A stretch of DNA of 64,000 nucleotides, taken from Chlorobium ferrooxidans DSM 13031 (GTDB lineage: Bacteria > Bacteroidota > Chlorobiia > Chlorobiales > Chlorobiaceae). Below, one piece after another: positions 1 to 9,104 of the stretch. Position numbers and translations under genes: made by a program. Location of the stretch: assembly GCF_000168715.1 (NCBI RefSeq), contig NZ_AASE01000001.1, forward strand, positions 116,153-180,152, read 5' to 3'. Each line of letters opens with the position of its first letter. Positions within the stretch are counted from its first letter, which is position 1. The notes under the pieces are model-generated. The model was given only the letters and a program-made list of their open reading frames with translations, had not been told where the DNA came from and did no database searches.

Positions 1-173
1 TTGGTCAGATTCTACGGAGTGCTGTCACGGAAACGGATCATACCCAAAAAAAACTGGGTTCACGCATCGCTGCGCGGTTTAAGGACATAGGCTTGACCGA
101 ACCACTGACCGAATTTGCGCAAAATCGAACTGCTGCATCCATTGCAACAGTTCAGAATAAAAGTGAAGTTTAA
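1..173 (+). CDS. C-terminal end of an unidentified protein (partial)
   Basis: An open frame runs from the window edge to a TAA at 171-173 without interruption (57 codons). The translation is hydrophilic and protein-like, with basic and threonine-rich stretches, and it ends 45 bases before the next gene on the same strand. I do not recognise the family from this tail. It is probably the 3' end of a gene lying mostly outside the window. No membrane segment is visible. Confidence 0.55.
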   Translation, partial: GQILRSAVTETDHTQKKLGSRIAARFKDIGLTEPLTEFAQNRTAASIATVQNKSEV

Positions 174-218
174 TCAGGCATTACTGATGCAGCCACATAT
201 TTCAAACGGAGACGATGT

Positions 219-1505
219 ATGAAAAAGAGCAATTTCCTGGTCAGGTTACTCTCTGTTGCTACCCTGTGCTCTTGCTTAAGTTTCAGTGCTTTTGCCGGGG
301 AGATCACCTCAGGAGCAGCAAAGCATGAACCGACAACCGAGCAGTTGATCACCATGGTGGAGCATAACGCCGAACTGAAAGCTATGCTCGTCGAGTCCAT
401 TGAACAAACGACAAAAATCAATCCGGACAGGGTAACCAACCCGGTCAGGACGCTGGAGGAGTATTATAACTTTATCGACTGGGCGGCAAAAGCAATGCCC
501 TGGTCAATCATCCCGAACATACCCTGGTCATCGCTCTACGACCAGATTGATCAGAGTCTTGATTACTTCTACTTCGTCAACGATCAGCCGATTGCCGGAT
601 TAAAAGGAAAAGGGTACTACAATAACTCACTGCAGTACCATGAACCCTATCGAACCTGGTTGATCAACTTCACAAAGGAGTGGGGGCTCTATTTAAGCAA
701 GGAGGGGTCATGGAACGATGCATACTACAAAAAAGCTCTGGAGGATGATCGATTCGGTCTGAACAAAGGGTGGTATGAGGATCCCTCAAACTGGAAAACA
801 TTCAACGACTTTTTTGCGCGCTATCTGAAATCGCCCGATCAGCGCCCGATTGCAGCCCCGACTGACCAGTCAATCATAGCTTCGCCTGCCGACTCAAAGC
901 CCCAGGGTGTATGGAGAATTGACAAAGAGTCCAATATTGTTGCTAAAAAAGGTGTCGTTATCAAGTCCGGGGTATTCAAATCCGTAGCAGCGCTTGTGGG
1001 TGAAGGGAGTGCATACAAACATGCATTTGCAGGTGGAACACTGACGCACACCTTTCTTGATGTAAACGATTATCACCGCTACCATTTTCCGCTTGAAGGA
1101 ATCATAAAAGAGGTTCGTACTATTCAGAGCGATGATGCTGTTGGCGGTTATTTGACATGGGATCCCGGCACGAAAAAATATATGCTTGATGCCAACACCC
1201 CCGGCTGGCAGAATATTGAGACCCGTGGATGCGTCATTATCGATACCCCGAAATATGGAGTGGTAGCACTGCTGCCGATCGGCATGTCGCAGGTTTGCTC
1301 CGTTAATTTTGAAAAGGGTGTCAAGGTCGGCACTACTGTTAAAAAGGGTGATATGCTCGGCTATTTCCTCTTCGGCGGCTCAGACTTCGTGATGCTCTTT
1401 CAAAAGAAGGTTGACTTCAACCTTACAGCTCCGAAAGAGAGCAGTGGTGCTTTTAAACACCTGCTGATGGGCCAGGAGTACGGCAGAGTGACCATAAGGA
1501 GATGA
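219..1505 (+). CDS. Secreted phosphatidylserine decarboxylase-like protein
   Basis: A 428-residue protein with an N-terminal signal peptide (MKKSN start, hydrophobic core, Ala-Phe-Ala-Gly cleavage region near residue 26). From about residue 190 it resembles the phosphatidylserine decarboxylase family: a TFNDFFAR-type block, an SPADSKP block, a DVNDYHRYH block with the conserved histidines, and near the C-terminus FGGSDFVMLF, which matches the place where family members cleave themselves at a Gly-Ser to make the pyruvoyl group. The classical enzymes are cytoplasmic-membrane proteins of about 230-350 residues, so the export signal and the roughly 160-residue N-terminal extension are unusual. 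It may act on a small amino-acid or lipid substrate in the periplasm. Family membership is fairly secure; the substrate is not known. Confidence 0.75.
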   Translation: MKKSNFLVRLLSVATLCSCLSFSAFAGEITSGAAKHEPTTEQLITMVEHNAELKAMLVESIEQTTKINPDRVTNPVRTLEEYYNFIDWAAKAMPWSIIPNIPWSSLYDQIDQSLDYFYFVNDQPIAGLKGKGYYNNSLQYHEPYRTWLINFTKEWGLYLSKEGSWNDAYYKKALEDDRFGLNKGWYEDPSNWKTFNDFFARYLKSPDQRPIAAPTDQSIIASPADSKPQGVWRIDKESNIVAKKGVVIKSGVFKSVAALVGEGSAYKHAFAGGTLTHTFLDVNDYHRYHFPLEGIIKEVRTIQSDDAVGGYLTWDPGTKKYMLDANTPGWQNIETRGCVIIDTPKYGVVALLPIGMSQVCSVNFEKGVKVGTTVKKGDMLGYFLFGGSDFVMLFQKKVDFNLTAPKESSGAFKHLLMGQEYGRVTIRR

Positions 1506-1527
1506 TCTGAACTGCACATATGGATGA

Positions 1528-1560
1528 GCCGGTCACGTATGGCCCTATTGAGTGGCCGGC
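1528..1560 (+). terminator. Hairpin terminator after the decarboxylase-like gene
   Basis: Inverted arms GCCGGTCAC (1528-1536) and GTGGCCGGC (1552-1560) pair with one G-T wobble. They lie 23 bases after the stop codon and are followed by ATTTT. A Rho-independent terminator of moderate strength is the simplest reading. Confidence 0.5.
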
Positions 1561-1734
1561 ATTTTACCGCTCCCTTTCGTCGTTTTCCCTCTTAATGTTT
1601 ATCTTCCCTTTTCAGAGCATCTTCCTGCTGCTTGACAGGATGCAACAGAAAATAAATTACGTTATTAAAGAAAAACAGACTATTTTAAACCTGTTTTAAA
1701 ACAAGAATCCGCGTACAGACTGTAACCCCTTTGG

Positions 1735-1841
1735 TACCACTCTGGATCGTAGTGAGTCCACTCCCTGTCAGTAGAGTGTATTCCGACACTGTCGGAAACA
1801 AAACAAAGCAATCAGATCGCGGAATAGATTTATAGTGGTGC
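1735..1841 (+). repeat. Inverted-repeat element, copy R0, next to cydA start
   Basis: A member of the element family found across the window. The left end carries ACCACTCTGGATCGTAGTGAG and the right end the conserved block GCGGAATAGATTTATAG followed by TGGT. The outer six bases ACCACT and AGTGGT are complementary. The middle differs from the standard copies and holds a perfect palindrome, TTCCGACA-C-TGTCGGAA, at 1781-1797. The rest of the 1506-1845 gap is A+T-rich and probably holds the cydA promoter; I see no convincing -35/-10 pair. Confidence 0.6.
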
Positions 1842-1875
1842 ACTCATGGCCACAGCTCAGTTTCAATATTGTTTT

Positions 1876-3231
1876 ATGGATACCCTTTTTCTTGCACGGA
1901 CTCAATTTGCCTTCACTGCCGTTTTTCATTTCTTCTTCATACCGCTTACTCTCGGCCTTTCAATCTTTACGGCTATACTTGAAACGGCCTGGGTGAAAAC
2001 CGGAAACGAGCGTTATAAACAGCTTGCAAGGTTCTGGGGCAATCTCTTTCTGATCAACTTTGCCGTTGGTGTGGTTACCGGTATTGTGATGGAGTTTCAG
2101 TTCGGCATGAACTGGTCGGAGTACTCCCGCTTTGTTGGTGACATTTTCGGAGTACCGCTCGCTATCGAGGCCCTGCTTGCCTTCTCGGTTGAAGCGACCT
2201 TTATCGGAATCTGGCTCTTCGGATGGAACAGGCTGCCCAAAGCACTCCATGCCGCCACAATCTGGATTGTCGCTCTCGGCTCCACCCTCTCTGCCTTCTG
2301 GATACTTGTAGCGAACTCCTTTATGCAGTACCCTGTCGGCTATAAAATGGCTGCAGATGGCTCAAGAGCGGAGATGGCGGATTTCTTTGCCTTTATATTC
2401 AATCCCCATGTCTGGAAGCAGTTTCCGCATGTGCTTGCCGGAGGTGTGGTCACCGGAGGATTTCTGGTAATCGCCGTAAGCATATGGCATCTGGTGCGCG
2501 CAACAACAGAGCGAGAGGCTTTTGAAACATCCCTGAAGTTCGGGGCCTTTTACGCCGTTACAGGCGCCATTCTCGTTACGCTTGCCGGACATGCACAGAT
2601 GCAGGATCTCCTGAAAACCCAGCCGATGAAGGTTGCTGCTGCCGAAGCGCTCTGGGAAAGCGAAAATCCGGCAAGTTTTTCACTGCTCACCATAGGGGAT
2701 GAAAAAGAGCTCAAAGATATTTTTGCCATCCGCATTCCCCGCCTGCTCTCCTTTCTGGCTTATGACCGCTTTGAAGGCGAGGTAAAAGGGATACGGGAGC
2801 TGCAGAAAACTTATGAAACAAAGTACGGACCAGGTAACTACATCCCCTCCGTCGTGACGGCCTACTGGAGTTTCAGATTCATGGTCGGAGCTGGAACCGT
2901 GATGCTCCTGACCTCTCTCTTTGTGCTCTACCGGGTAGTAAAGGGCAACTATACCTTTTCGCTAAGAGTCGGCACCCTCATTATCTGGTCATCTATTCTA
3001 CCCTGGATTGCAAACTCATCAGGCTGGATACTGGCAGAAATGGGCCGACAGCCCTGGCTTGTTTTCGGTCTTCTGAAAACCGAAGAGGGTCTCTCACCCG
3101 CTTCGGTGGTCAGCAGCACTGAACTGATGCTCTCACTTGGAGTGTTTATCGTGATTTATAGCGTGCTTACCTTCACGGATGTCTACCTCTTGAGGAAATA
3201 TGCCATAGCCGGACTCGATTCATCTGAATAA
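1876..3231 (+). CDS. cydA: Cytochrome bd quinol oxidase subunit I
   Basis: Haem-bearing subunit of the cytochrome bd terminal oxidase in the cytoplasmic membrane, which oxidises quinol and reduces O2 to water. The N-terminal RTQFAFTAVFHFFF block carries the histidine that ligates haem b595 in this family. The GRQPW motif and about nine hydrophobic segments are present. The protein is about 450 residues, against 522 in Escherichia coli, so it is the short Q-loop form. I chose ATG 1876 because it places that histidine at residue 18, close to His19 of E. coli; ATG 1846 would add ten residues without family support but cannot be excluded. It is followed by cydB after 20 bases. In a green sulfur bacterium its job is presumably removal of oxygen rather than respiration. 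Confidence 0.93.
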   Translation: MDTLFLARTQFAFTAVFHFFFIPLTLGLSIFTAILETAWVKTGNERYKQLARFWGNLFLINFAVGVVTGIVMEFQFGMNWSEYSRFVGDIFGVPLAIEALLAFSVEATFIGIWLFGWNRLPKALHAATIWIVALGSTLSAFWILVANSFMQYPVGYKMAADGSRAEMADFFAFIFNPHVWKQFPHVLAGGVVTGGFLVIAVSIWHLVRATTEREAFETSLKFGAFYAVTGAILVTLAGHAQMQDLLKTQPMKVAAAEALWESENPASFSLLTIGDEKELKDIFAIRIPRLLSFLAYDRFEGEVKGIRELQKTYETKYGPGNYIPSVVTAYWSFRFMVGAGTVMLLTSLFVLYRVVKGNYTFSLRVGTLIIWSSILPWIANSSGWILAEMGRQPWLVFGLLKTEEGLSPASVVSSTELMLSLGVFIVIYSVLTFTDVYLLRKYAIAGLDSSE

Positions 3232-3251
3232 ACTGTAACGAACTTCACATA

Positions 3252-4247
3252 ATGGATTTACACTCGATCTGGTTCATATTTATTGCGCTTCTTTTTACCA
3301 TACTGTTTCTGCTTGAAGGCTTTGATTTCGGCACCGGCATTCTCCTCCCGTTTATGGGAAGTGATGACAGGGAGCGACGCAGTGTTATCAATACCATCGG
3401 CCCATTCTGGCTCGGTAATGAAGTGTGGCTGGTAAGCGCAGGAGGCGCTATGTTTGCCGCATTTCCGGGATGGTATGCCTCACTCCTCAGCGGCTTTTAT
3501 CCGCTCTTCCTGCTGATGCTGCTCTCGCTGATTTTTCGGGGTGCAGCCTTTGAATTCCGCAGCAAGTTCAGTAACCCGGCCCTGAAAAGAGTATCGGAGT
3601 GGATTATCTTTGGCGGCAGTCTTGTTCCGGCACTGCTCTGGGGAGTTATCCTCTCCAATTTCATCAGTGGAGTGCCTGTTGATGCATCAGGGAACTATAC
3701 CGGAGCTCTCTCCAAACTTCTGAATCCCTTTGCCCTTGCCGGCGGAGCTGCCTCTGCATTGACCTTTACCCTTTACGGCGCACTCTTTCTCTCGCTGAAA
3801 ACATCCGGCAGAGTGAAAGAACGGGCTATCGGCATCGCAAAAAAGCTCTGGGCTCCGGCCACACTCTCCCTGATGGTTTGCATCGCCTGCAGCGTAACCG
3901 TAACCTCCATAAAACCGGGCATCCTGCCACTGCTATCACTACTCTCTCTTGCACCGGTTATAGTCCTGCTGCAGAAAAACAGATCCGGAGTGGCATTCAT
4001 CATGACCGCCCTTGCCATTATTTTTACCGCACTCGCCATCTTCACGAACCTTTACCCGAGAGTGCTTGTTTCAAACCTCAATCCGGCATGGAGCCTGACC
4101 ATATACAACGCCTCTTCAAGTGAGTACACCCTCAGCATCCTCACCGTAGTGGCACTGATATTTACGCCACTGGTCATCATTGCCCAGTGCTTGAGCTACT
4201 GGGTATTCAGGGAAAGAGTTTCAACAGACTCGGAACTTGAATACTGA
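3252..4247 (+). CDS. cydB: Cytochrome bd quinol oxidase subunit II
   Basis: Second subunit of the bd oxidase, 331 residues, close to the usual 330-380. It starts with a hydrophobic helix followed by LLEGFDFGTGILLPF and GPFWLGNEVWL, both hallmarks of CydB. About eight further membrane helices are visible. It lies 20 bases after cydA and is certainly co-transcribed with it. No cydX-like small subunit gene is visible in the 91 bases between cydB and the next gene. Confidence 0.93.
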   Translation: MDLHSIWFIFIALLFTILFLLEGFDFGTGILLPFMGSDDRERRSVINTIGPFWLGNEVWLVSAGGAMFAAFPGWYASLLSGFYPLFLLMLLSLIFRGAAFEFRSKFSNPALKRVSEWIIFGGSLVPALLWGVILSNFISGVPVDASGNYTGALSKLLNPFALAGGAASALTFTLYGALFLSLKTSGRVKERAIGIAKKLWAPATLSLMVCIACSVTVTSIKPGILPLLSLLSLAPVIVLLQKNRSGVAFIMTALAIIFTALAIFTNLYPRVLVSNLNPAWSLTIYNASSSEYTLSILTVVALIFTPLVIIAQCLSYWVFRERVSTDSELEY

Positions 4248-4338
4248 CAACCTGCTCTCAAAGGAGTGAATCGGTTGCATCGAACTTTTTTATTATGTAG
4301 ACTTAGTGCGATTTTGACACTGAACAAGACCATAAACC

Positions 4339-6078
4339 ATGAACATTGACCGGCGACTTTTTCAACTCATAAAAAAAGAGCGAGCGCCGTTTATTCTGTC
4401 AATTATTTCAGGATCTATCGCGTCCGGAATGCTGATCGCCCAGGCGTTTTATCTGAGCAAAATCATTGATGGTGCGTTTATACAGAAAAGCGCAATAAAC
4501 AACCTCATCCCCCTGTTCGGTTTTTTCGGACTCTTCAGCATCCTCCGCATGTTGTTCAACTGGAGTTCACAGACTGAAGCCAACCGGGGCACCCTTACTA
4601 TCCGGAAAAAACTCTTCACTCTCCTGACTGAAAAAGTGGGGCTTCTCGGACCGATCTACACCCGTTCGGTGCAAAGCGGAAAGCTCAGCACAACACTGCT
4701 CAAAGGCGTCGAAGCGCTTGACGCCTACTACAGCCAGTATATTCCTCAGATCTTTTTTGCTCTCTTCACTCCTCTGCTTATCGTTGCAGCCATCTTTCCT
4801 GACGACTGGATTTCAGGGGTTATCCTCCTTGCAACAGCACCCCTTATTCCCCTCTTCATGATCCTGATCGGAAAATCAGCCAGTGCCATGACTGAAAAGC
4901 AGTGGAAAACCATGAGCAGGATGAGCGGCTACTTTCTTGATGTTCTGCAAGGTCTGCCAACACTCAAGCTCTTTGCACAGAGCAGGGAGCAGCGAAAATC
5001 CATTGAAGAGTCCGGAGAGAACTTCCGCCAGGCAACCATGCGGGTATTGAAAGTTGCATTTCTCTCATCCCTGACGCTTGAGCTGGTCGGCACCATTGGT
5101 ACCGCCGTTATTGCTGTCGGGATAGGGTTGCGTATCATGAAAGGCCAGATCGGCTTTCAGCCTGCGCTTTTCGTTCTGCTGCTTACCCCTGACTTTTATC
5201 TGCCCCTTCGCCAGCTCGGCACCAAATTCCATGCCGGAATGGAGGGTGTCAGTGCCTCAAAAGAGATTTTTGCCATTCTTGAACAACCAGCCCCGCTCCA
5301 CAGCCCTGGTGTGCCTGCAATACAAGCCGAACCATTTGTCAGGTACCCTCTCATCCTGAACAATCTGAGCTACAGCTATCCCGGCTCTGAAGTTGCCGCT
5401 ATCGACAACATTACCGCAACAATTGCTGCCGGAAAAACCACGGCAATCATCGGGCCGAGTGGAGCAGGAAAAAGCACCCTGATCAATCTCCTTCTCCGCT
5501 TCCAGGAACCCGCCTCAGGCAGCATAACCATGAACGGGCGACCGATTCATGAAATTCCTCTTGAAGAGTGGCACCGGGAGATCTCCTGGGTACCGCAGCA
5601 CCCATACCTCTTCAATGCCACACTGAAAGAGAATATTCTCCTTGGCAGAGCGGATGCATCGGAAAAAGAGATCTCCGACACCCTTGAAAAAACCGGTCTT
5701 TTGAGCTTTGTCCGGACACTGCCGAATGGACTTGAAACCATGATTGGCGAACAGGGCTCCCGACTGAGCGGAGGAGAGGCTCAAAGAGTCGCACTGGCAA
5801 GGGCATTTCTTAAAAACGCCCCCCTTCTGGTACTCGATGAACCAACATCGCATACCGATCCGGAACTTGAAGCCGCACTGCGAAGCTCGATTCTGGAACT
5901 CATGAAAGGGCGTACAACCGTAGTTATTGCCCACCGGCTTGAAACCATCATGAGAGCAGAACAGATCATTGTTGTCAGCAAAGGGCGGATTACCGGAAAA
6001 GGAACACATGATGAGCTGATCGAAGCCGGCGGATTCTACCGTGATGCCCTGAAGTTGCAGCAGGAGGAGTGCGTATGA
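4339..6078 (+). CDS. cydD: ABC exporter subunit for cytochrome bd assembly, CydD
   Basis: A 579-residue half-transporter: an N-terminal six-helix transmembrane domain (about residues 15-310) and an ATPase domain with Walker A GPSGAGKST, signature LSGGEAQR, and Walker B LLVLDEPTSH. CydD pairs with CydC; the exporter moves cysteine or glutathione to the periplasm and is needed for haem insertion into cytochrome bd. Its place directly after cydAB supports this over other exporter roles. It ends inside the start codon of cydC (ATGA overlap), so the two halves are translationally coupled. Confidence 0.9.
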   Translation: MNIDRRLFQLIKKERAPFILSIISGSIASGMLIAQAFYLSKIIDGAFIQKSAINNLIPLFGFFGLFSILRMLFNWSSQTEANRGTLTIRKKLFTLLTEKVGLLGPIYTRSVQSGKLSTTLLKGVEALDAYYSQYIPQIFFALFTPLLIVAAIFPDDWISGVILLATAPLIPLFMILIGKSASAMTEKQWKTMSRMSGYFLDVLQGLPTLKLFAQSREQRKSIEESGENFRQATMRVLKVAFLSSLTLELVGTIGTAVIAVGIGLRIMKGQIGFQPALFVLLLTPDFYLPLRQLGTKFHAGMEGVSASKEIFAILEQPAPLHSPGVPAIQAEPFVRYPLILNNLSYSYPGSEVAAIDNITATIAAGKTTAIIGPSGAGKSTLINLLLRFQEPASGSITMNGRPIHEIPLEEWHREISWVPQHPYLFNATLKENILLGRADASEKEISDTLEKTGLLSFVRTLPNGLETMIGEQGSRLSGGEAQRVALARAFLKNAPLLVLDEPTSHTDPELEAALRSSILELMKGRTTVVIAHRLETIMRAEQIIVVSKGRITGKGTHDELIEAGGFYRDALKLQQEECV

Positions 6079-7814
6079 AAACGTTTATTCGACTGACCGC
6101 TATCGTCAGACCATACTTCTGGTGGATGGCACTTGCCGCCCTGATTGGCTTTGCCACAACCGGTAGCGGTATCGGCCTCCTGATGACCTCTGCCTACATC
6201 ATCGCAAAGGCAGCACTGCAGCCTCCGATGGCCGCCCTTCAGCTCGGCATTGTCGGCGTAAGGTTTTTCGGCCTTGCCCGCGGAGTGCTGCGCTACGCCG
6301 AGCGGCTCGTATCACATAACACAACCTTCAGGATACTGGCAAAACTCCGCCTCTGGTTTTATGATGCCCTTGAACCGCTTGCACCAGCCCGACTCCTGCA
6401 TTTCAGAAGCGGTGATCTGCTTCAGCGGATTGTCGATGATATCCAGAGCCTTGAGAACCTATACACAAGGGTTCTGGCTCCCCCGGTCACCGCTATTCTG
6501 GTCGCGCTGCTCATGTGGGTGCTTGCAGGAACCTACTCTCTTCAGGCGGCACTCCTTATCCTCTGCTTTCACCTGCTGGCCGGTATCGGCGTCCCGCTCC
6601 TTACCATGCTGCTCGGCCGCGGCCTCTCAGTTGGTATCATGAACCGGAAGACCGATCAGCAACTCCTTGCGCTTGATCTCATTCAGGGGATCGGGGAGCT
6701 TCAGGTATACGGCAGACTTGCCGGGCATCTTGAGGAGATGCGCTCTGTCGAATCAGCCAAACTCCAGCTCCAGAGAAAAAACGCCATTGTTGAAGGGTTG
6801 CAGGAGTCACTTACCGGTCTGCTTATGAACGGCGCAGTACTCACGATACTCTGGGCACTCATACCGATAGTCTCAACCGGAGCCATGAACGGCATCTCAC
6901 TTGCAGTCATAACGCTTGCGGTCATGGCCTCTTTTGAGCCGTTTATCCCTCTTCCGGCAGCAGTAAAACATCTTGAAGCTGACAGGCATGCTGGAAAGCG
7001 CCTTTTTGAAATCCTTGATGCCAAACCTGAAACCTCAAGCCCGGCAGCGCCGGTACCATTCCCTGCAAACCGTGCCATCAAAATCGAAAAACTCAGCTTC
7101 ACTTATCCGGGAAGCCTCACGAAAGCGCTCGATTCGATATGCTTCTCTGTTCCGGCAGGTCAGCACATTGCCATTGTCGGGCCAAGCGGTGCAGGTAAAT
7201 CAACCATCACCTCCCTCTTTATGCGATTCTGGAACAGTTCAGAAGGAGGTATCTCTATCGGTGATGTCGACATCAGCCTCCTTGACCCGGAGGAGTTGCG
7301 TCGAAATATCTCACTCGTATCACAGCGAACCTACCTCTTCGCCGAAACCATCAGGGAAAACCTTCTGCTCGCAAAACCCGATGCAACTGATGAAGAGCTG
7401 CGCAAAGCCCTCTCTCAGGCGGGTCTCATCAACTTTGCATCCAAACTTGACGAATGGATCGGCCAGCACGGCATGAAACTCAGTGGAGGCGAACGCCAGC
7501 GCATCGCCATTGCACGCATTGTGTTGCAAAACGCTCCGATGATCATACTTGATGAAGCAACTGCCAACCTGGACGGCATCACTGAAAAAGAGGTTACTGA
7601 TACCCTTTCCTCCATCAGCAGAGGCAAAACCATGATCACCATCACCCACAGACTGAAGGCCATGGATCAGTACGACAACATCATCGTACTTGATAAAGGG
7701 AAAATTGTGGCACAGGGAGTTCATGAGAATCTCATGAACAGAGAAGGGCTTTACCACAGAATGTGGGAGCTGCAGCACGCCACTCCTGCAGTATTAACGG
7801 AAGTGCCGGAGTGA
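6075..7814 (+). CDS. cydC: ABC exporter subunit for cytochrome bd assembly, CydC
   Basis: Partner half-transporter of CydD, 579 residues, with an N-terminal membrane domain and a C-terminal ATPase domain (Walker A GPSGAGKST, signature LSGGERQR, Walker B MIILDEATAN). The ATG at 6075 is chosen over a GTG at 6069 because AGGAGG at 6062-6067 is seven bases upstream of the ATG. This is one of the clearest ribosome-binding sites in the window. The start overlaps the cydD stop by four bases. Confidence 0.9.
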   Translation: MKTFIRLTAIVRPYFWWMALAALIGFATTGSGIGLLMTSAYIIAKAALQPPMAALQLGIVGVRFFGLARGVLRYAERLVSHNTTFRILAKLRLWFYDALEPLAPARLLHFRSGDLLQRIVDDIQSLENLYTRVLAPPVTAILVALLMWVLAGTYSLQAALLILCFHLLAGIGVPLLTMLLGRGLSVGIMNRKTDQQLLALDLIQGIGELQVYGRLAGHLEEMRSVESAKLQLQRKNAIVEGLQESLTGLLMNGAVLTILWALIPIVSTGAMNGISLAVITLAVMASFEPFIPLPAAVKHLEADRHAGKRLFEILDAKPETSSPAAPVPFPANRAIKIEKLSFTYPGSLTKALDSICFSVPAGQHIAIVGPSGAGKSTITSLFMRFWNSSEGGISIGDVDISLLDPEELRRNISLVSQRTYLFAETIRENLLLAKPDATDEELRKALSQAGLINFASKLDEWIGQHGMKLSGGERQRIAIARIVLQNAPMIILDEATANLDGITEKEVTDTLSSISRGKTMITITHRLKAMDQYDNIIVLDKGKIVAQGVHENLMNREGLYHRMWELQHATPAVLTEVPE

Positions 7815-7844
7815 ACAGAAAAGCATATCCCCCTTAAAGAGCAA

Positions 7845-8423
7845 ATGAGCAGACGAATTCTTGTCATTCCTGGTCACCCGGCAATGGAGAGCTTCTGTGG
7901 CTCACTTGCTGATGCTTATGTAAAAGGCGCCAGAGCAGCAGGCAATGAAGTTCAACTGATTGATCTCGCCAAGCTCTCTTTCGACCCGATACTCCACAAT
8001 GGTTACAACTCAATTCAGCCGCTGGAACCTGATCTGCTTTCCGCCCGGGAGGCAATCAAATGGGCAGAGCATCTTGTATTCGTCTATCCCATCTGGTGGG
8101 GCGCAATGCCTGCATTGCTGAAAGGTTTTATTGACCGGATTTTTCTTCCCGGCTTTGCCTTCAAATTCAGGGATGGATCGGCAATGTGGGATCGTCTGCT
8201 CTCCAATCGATCGGCTCATCTGCTCGTCACCATGGACACCCCGATATGGTACTACAAGTTGGTCTATCGGATGCCGGGCCACAACCAGATGAAGCGTACC
8301 ATTCTTGAGTTCTGCGGTATCAAACCGGTGAAAATTTCAAGTTTCGGCCCCGTCAAAAATGCAACCCCGCAAAAACGCGAACAGTGGATTGCCAAGGCAT
8401 ATGCCTATGGCAATAAAGCATGA
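7845..8423 (+). CDS. NAD(P)H dehydrogenase (quinone)-type flavoprotein
   Basis: A 192-residue protein of the flavodoxin-like NAD(P)H:quinone oxidoreductase family (KefF/MdaB/YheR relatives). Visible marks are the N-terminal strand ILVIPGHP followed by SFCGSLAD (FMN phosphate loop), HLVFVYPIWWGAMPALLKGF (flavin-contacting loop) and IDRIFLPGFAF. It probably reduces quinones by two electrons at the expense of NAD(P)H. It follows cydC by 30 bases on the same strand and is probably read through from the cyd operon, which would fit protection from oxygen. The exact substrate is open. Confidence 0.8.
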   Translation: MSRRILVIPGHPAMESFCGSLADAYVKGARAAGNEVQLIDLAKLSFDPILHNGYNSIQPLEPDLLSAREAIKWAEHLVFVYPIWWGAMPALLKGFIDRIFLPGFAFKFRDGSAMWDRLLSNRSAHLLVTMDTPIWYYKLVYRMPGHNQMKRTILEFCGIKPVKISSFGPVKNATPQKREQWIAKAYAYGNKA

Positions 8424-8449
8424 ACTAATATATTCTACTGCACTTTAGA

Positions 8450-8584
8450 AACAGTTATAAATTGTAGTGAGCGGTTTGAGGGCAAGGCGAACGGAGCGCA
8501 GGAACCGGAATGTACACGAGTTCATGAGGATTCCGAGCACCGCTCAACGAAGCCATCGAATCGCGGAATAAATTTATAGCTGTT
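8450..8584 (+). repeat. Inverted-repeat element, copy R1
   Basis: About 135 bp. The core from TGTAGTGAGCGGTTTGAG to GAATCGCGGAATAAATTTAT is shared with R2-R8. The outer ends AACAGTTATAAATT and AAATTTATAGCTGTT are complementary apart from one position. The right end stops at the base before the stop codon of the minus-strand monooxygenase gene. Confidence 0.8.
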
Positions 8585-8875
8585 TTACGCAAGCAATGTC
8601 AGTTTGTTGAATACCTTCTCGGCTATATGGCCATCTACAGCTTTTTGGTAGGCTTTGAAACCCTCGGTGTTCATATGCTTTTCGAGCAAAGCAGGGCTCT
8701 CCCATATTTCATAAAAGATAAATACCGCCGGATCACTGTTGTCTTCGTGACAGAAGTACTTTATGCACCCCTCCTCCTCTCTGGCAAGAGCTACAAGTTT
8801 AAGCAGCTCACTTTTGACCAGTTCAACAGACTCATTTTTTGCCACTACTTTTGCTACAAGTGTCAGGTTTGACAT
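8585..8875 (-). CDS. Antibiotic biosynthesis monooxygenase (ABM)-fold protein
   Basis: A 96-residue single-domain protein of the dimeric alpha/beta-barrel ABM family (YgiN/LsrG-like). It has the usual order: N-terminal strand LTLVAKVVAKNE, a helix, LAREEEGCIKYFCHED, then FIFYEIWESPALLEKHMNTEGF with the family histidine, and a C-terminal strand. YgiN relatives oxidise quinols; others detoxify or signal. It stands alone, with an inverted-repeat element directly after its stop codon. The precise reaction cannot be told from the sequence. Confidence 0.75.
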   Translation of the reverse strand: MSNLTLVAKVVAKNESVELVKSELLKLVALAREEEGCIKYFCHEDNSDPAVFIFYEIWESPALLEKHMNTEGFKAYQKAVDGHIAEKVFNKLTLLA

Positions 8876-9104
8876 TCGGTACCCCTTTATTTGAATATTT
8901 TTACTCTTCCAATCTGATTACGGAACTTCTGAACAAACAGCAGAAAATGGCCGGAAAAACAATACGTTTTTCGAGACACAGCCGGTTTGGAATACATAAA
9001 AAATAACGTACTTTATCATCGATATAAATACGGTTATTTTCTAAGAATGCCCCCGCAAAAACCTCCCTTTTTTACAGTAACAAACCAATACAAATCAGAT
9101 AAAC

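Noticed and set aside
1781..1797. The palindrome upstream of cydA as an FNR or Rex site
   Set aside because: It does not match the FNR (TTGAT-n4-ATCAA) or Rex (TTGTGAA-n4-TTCACAA) consensus, and similar palindromes occur in other variant elements. It is kept only as an operator of unknown type, at best.
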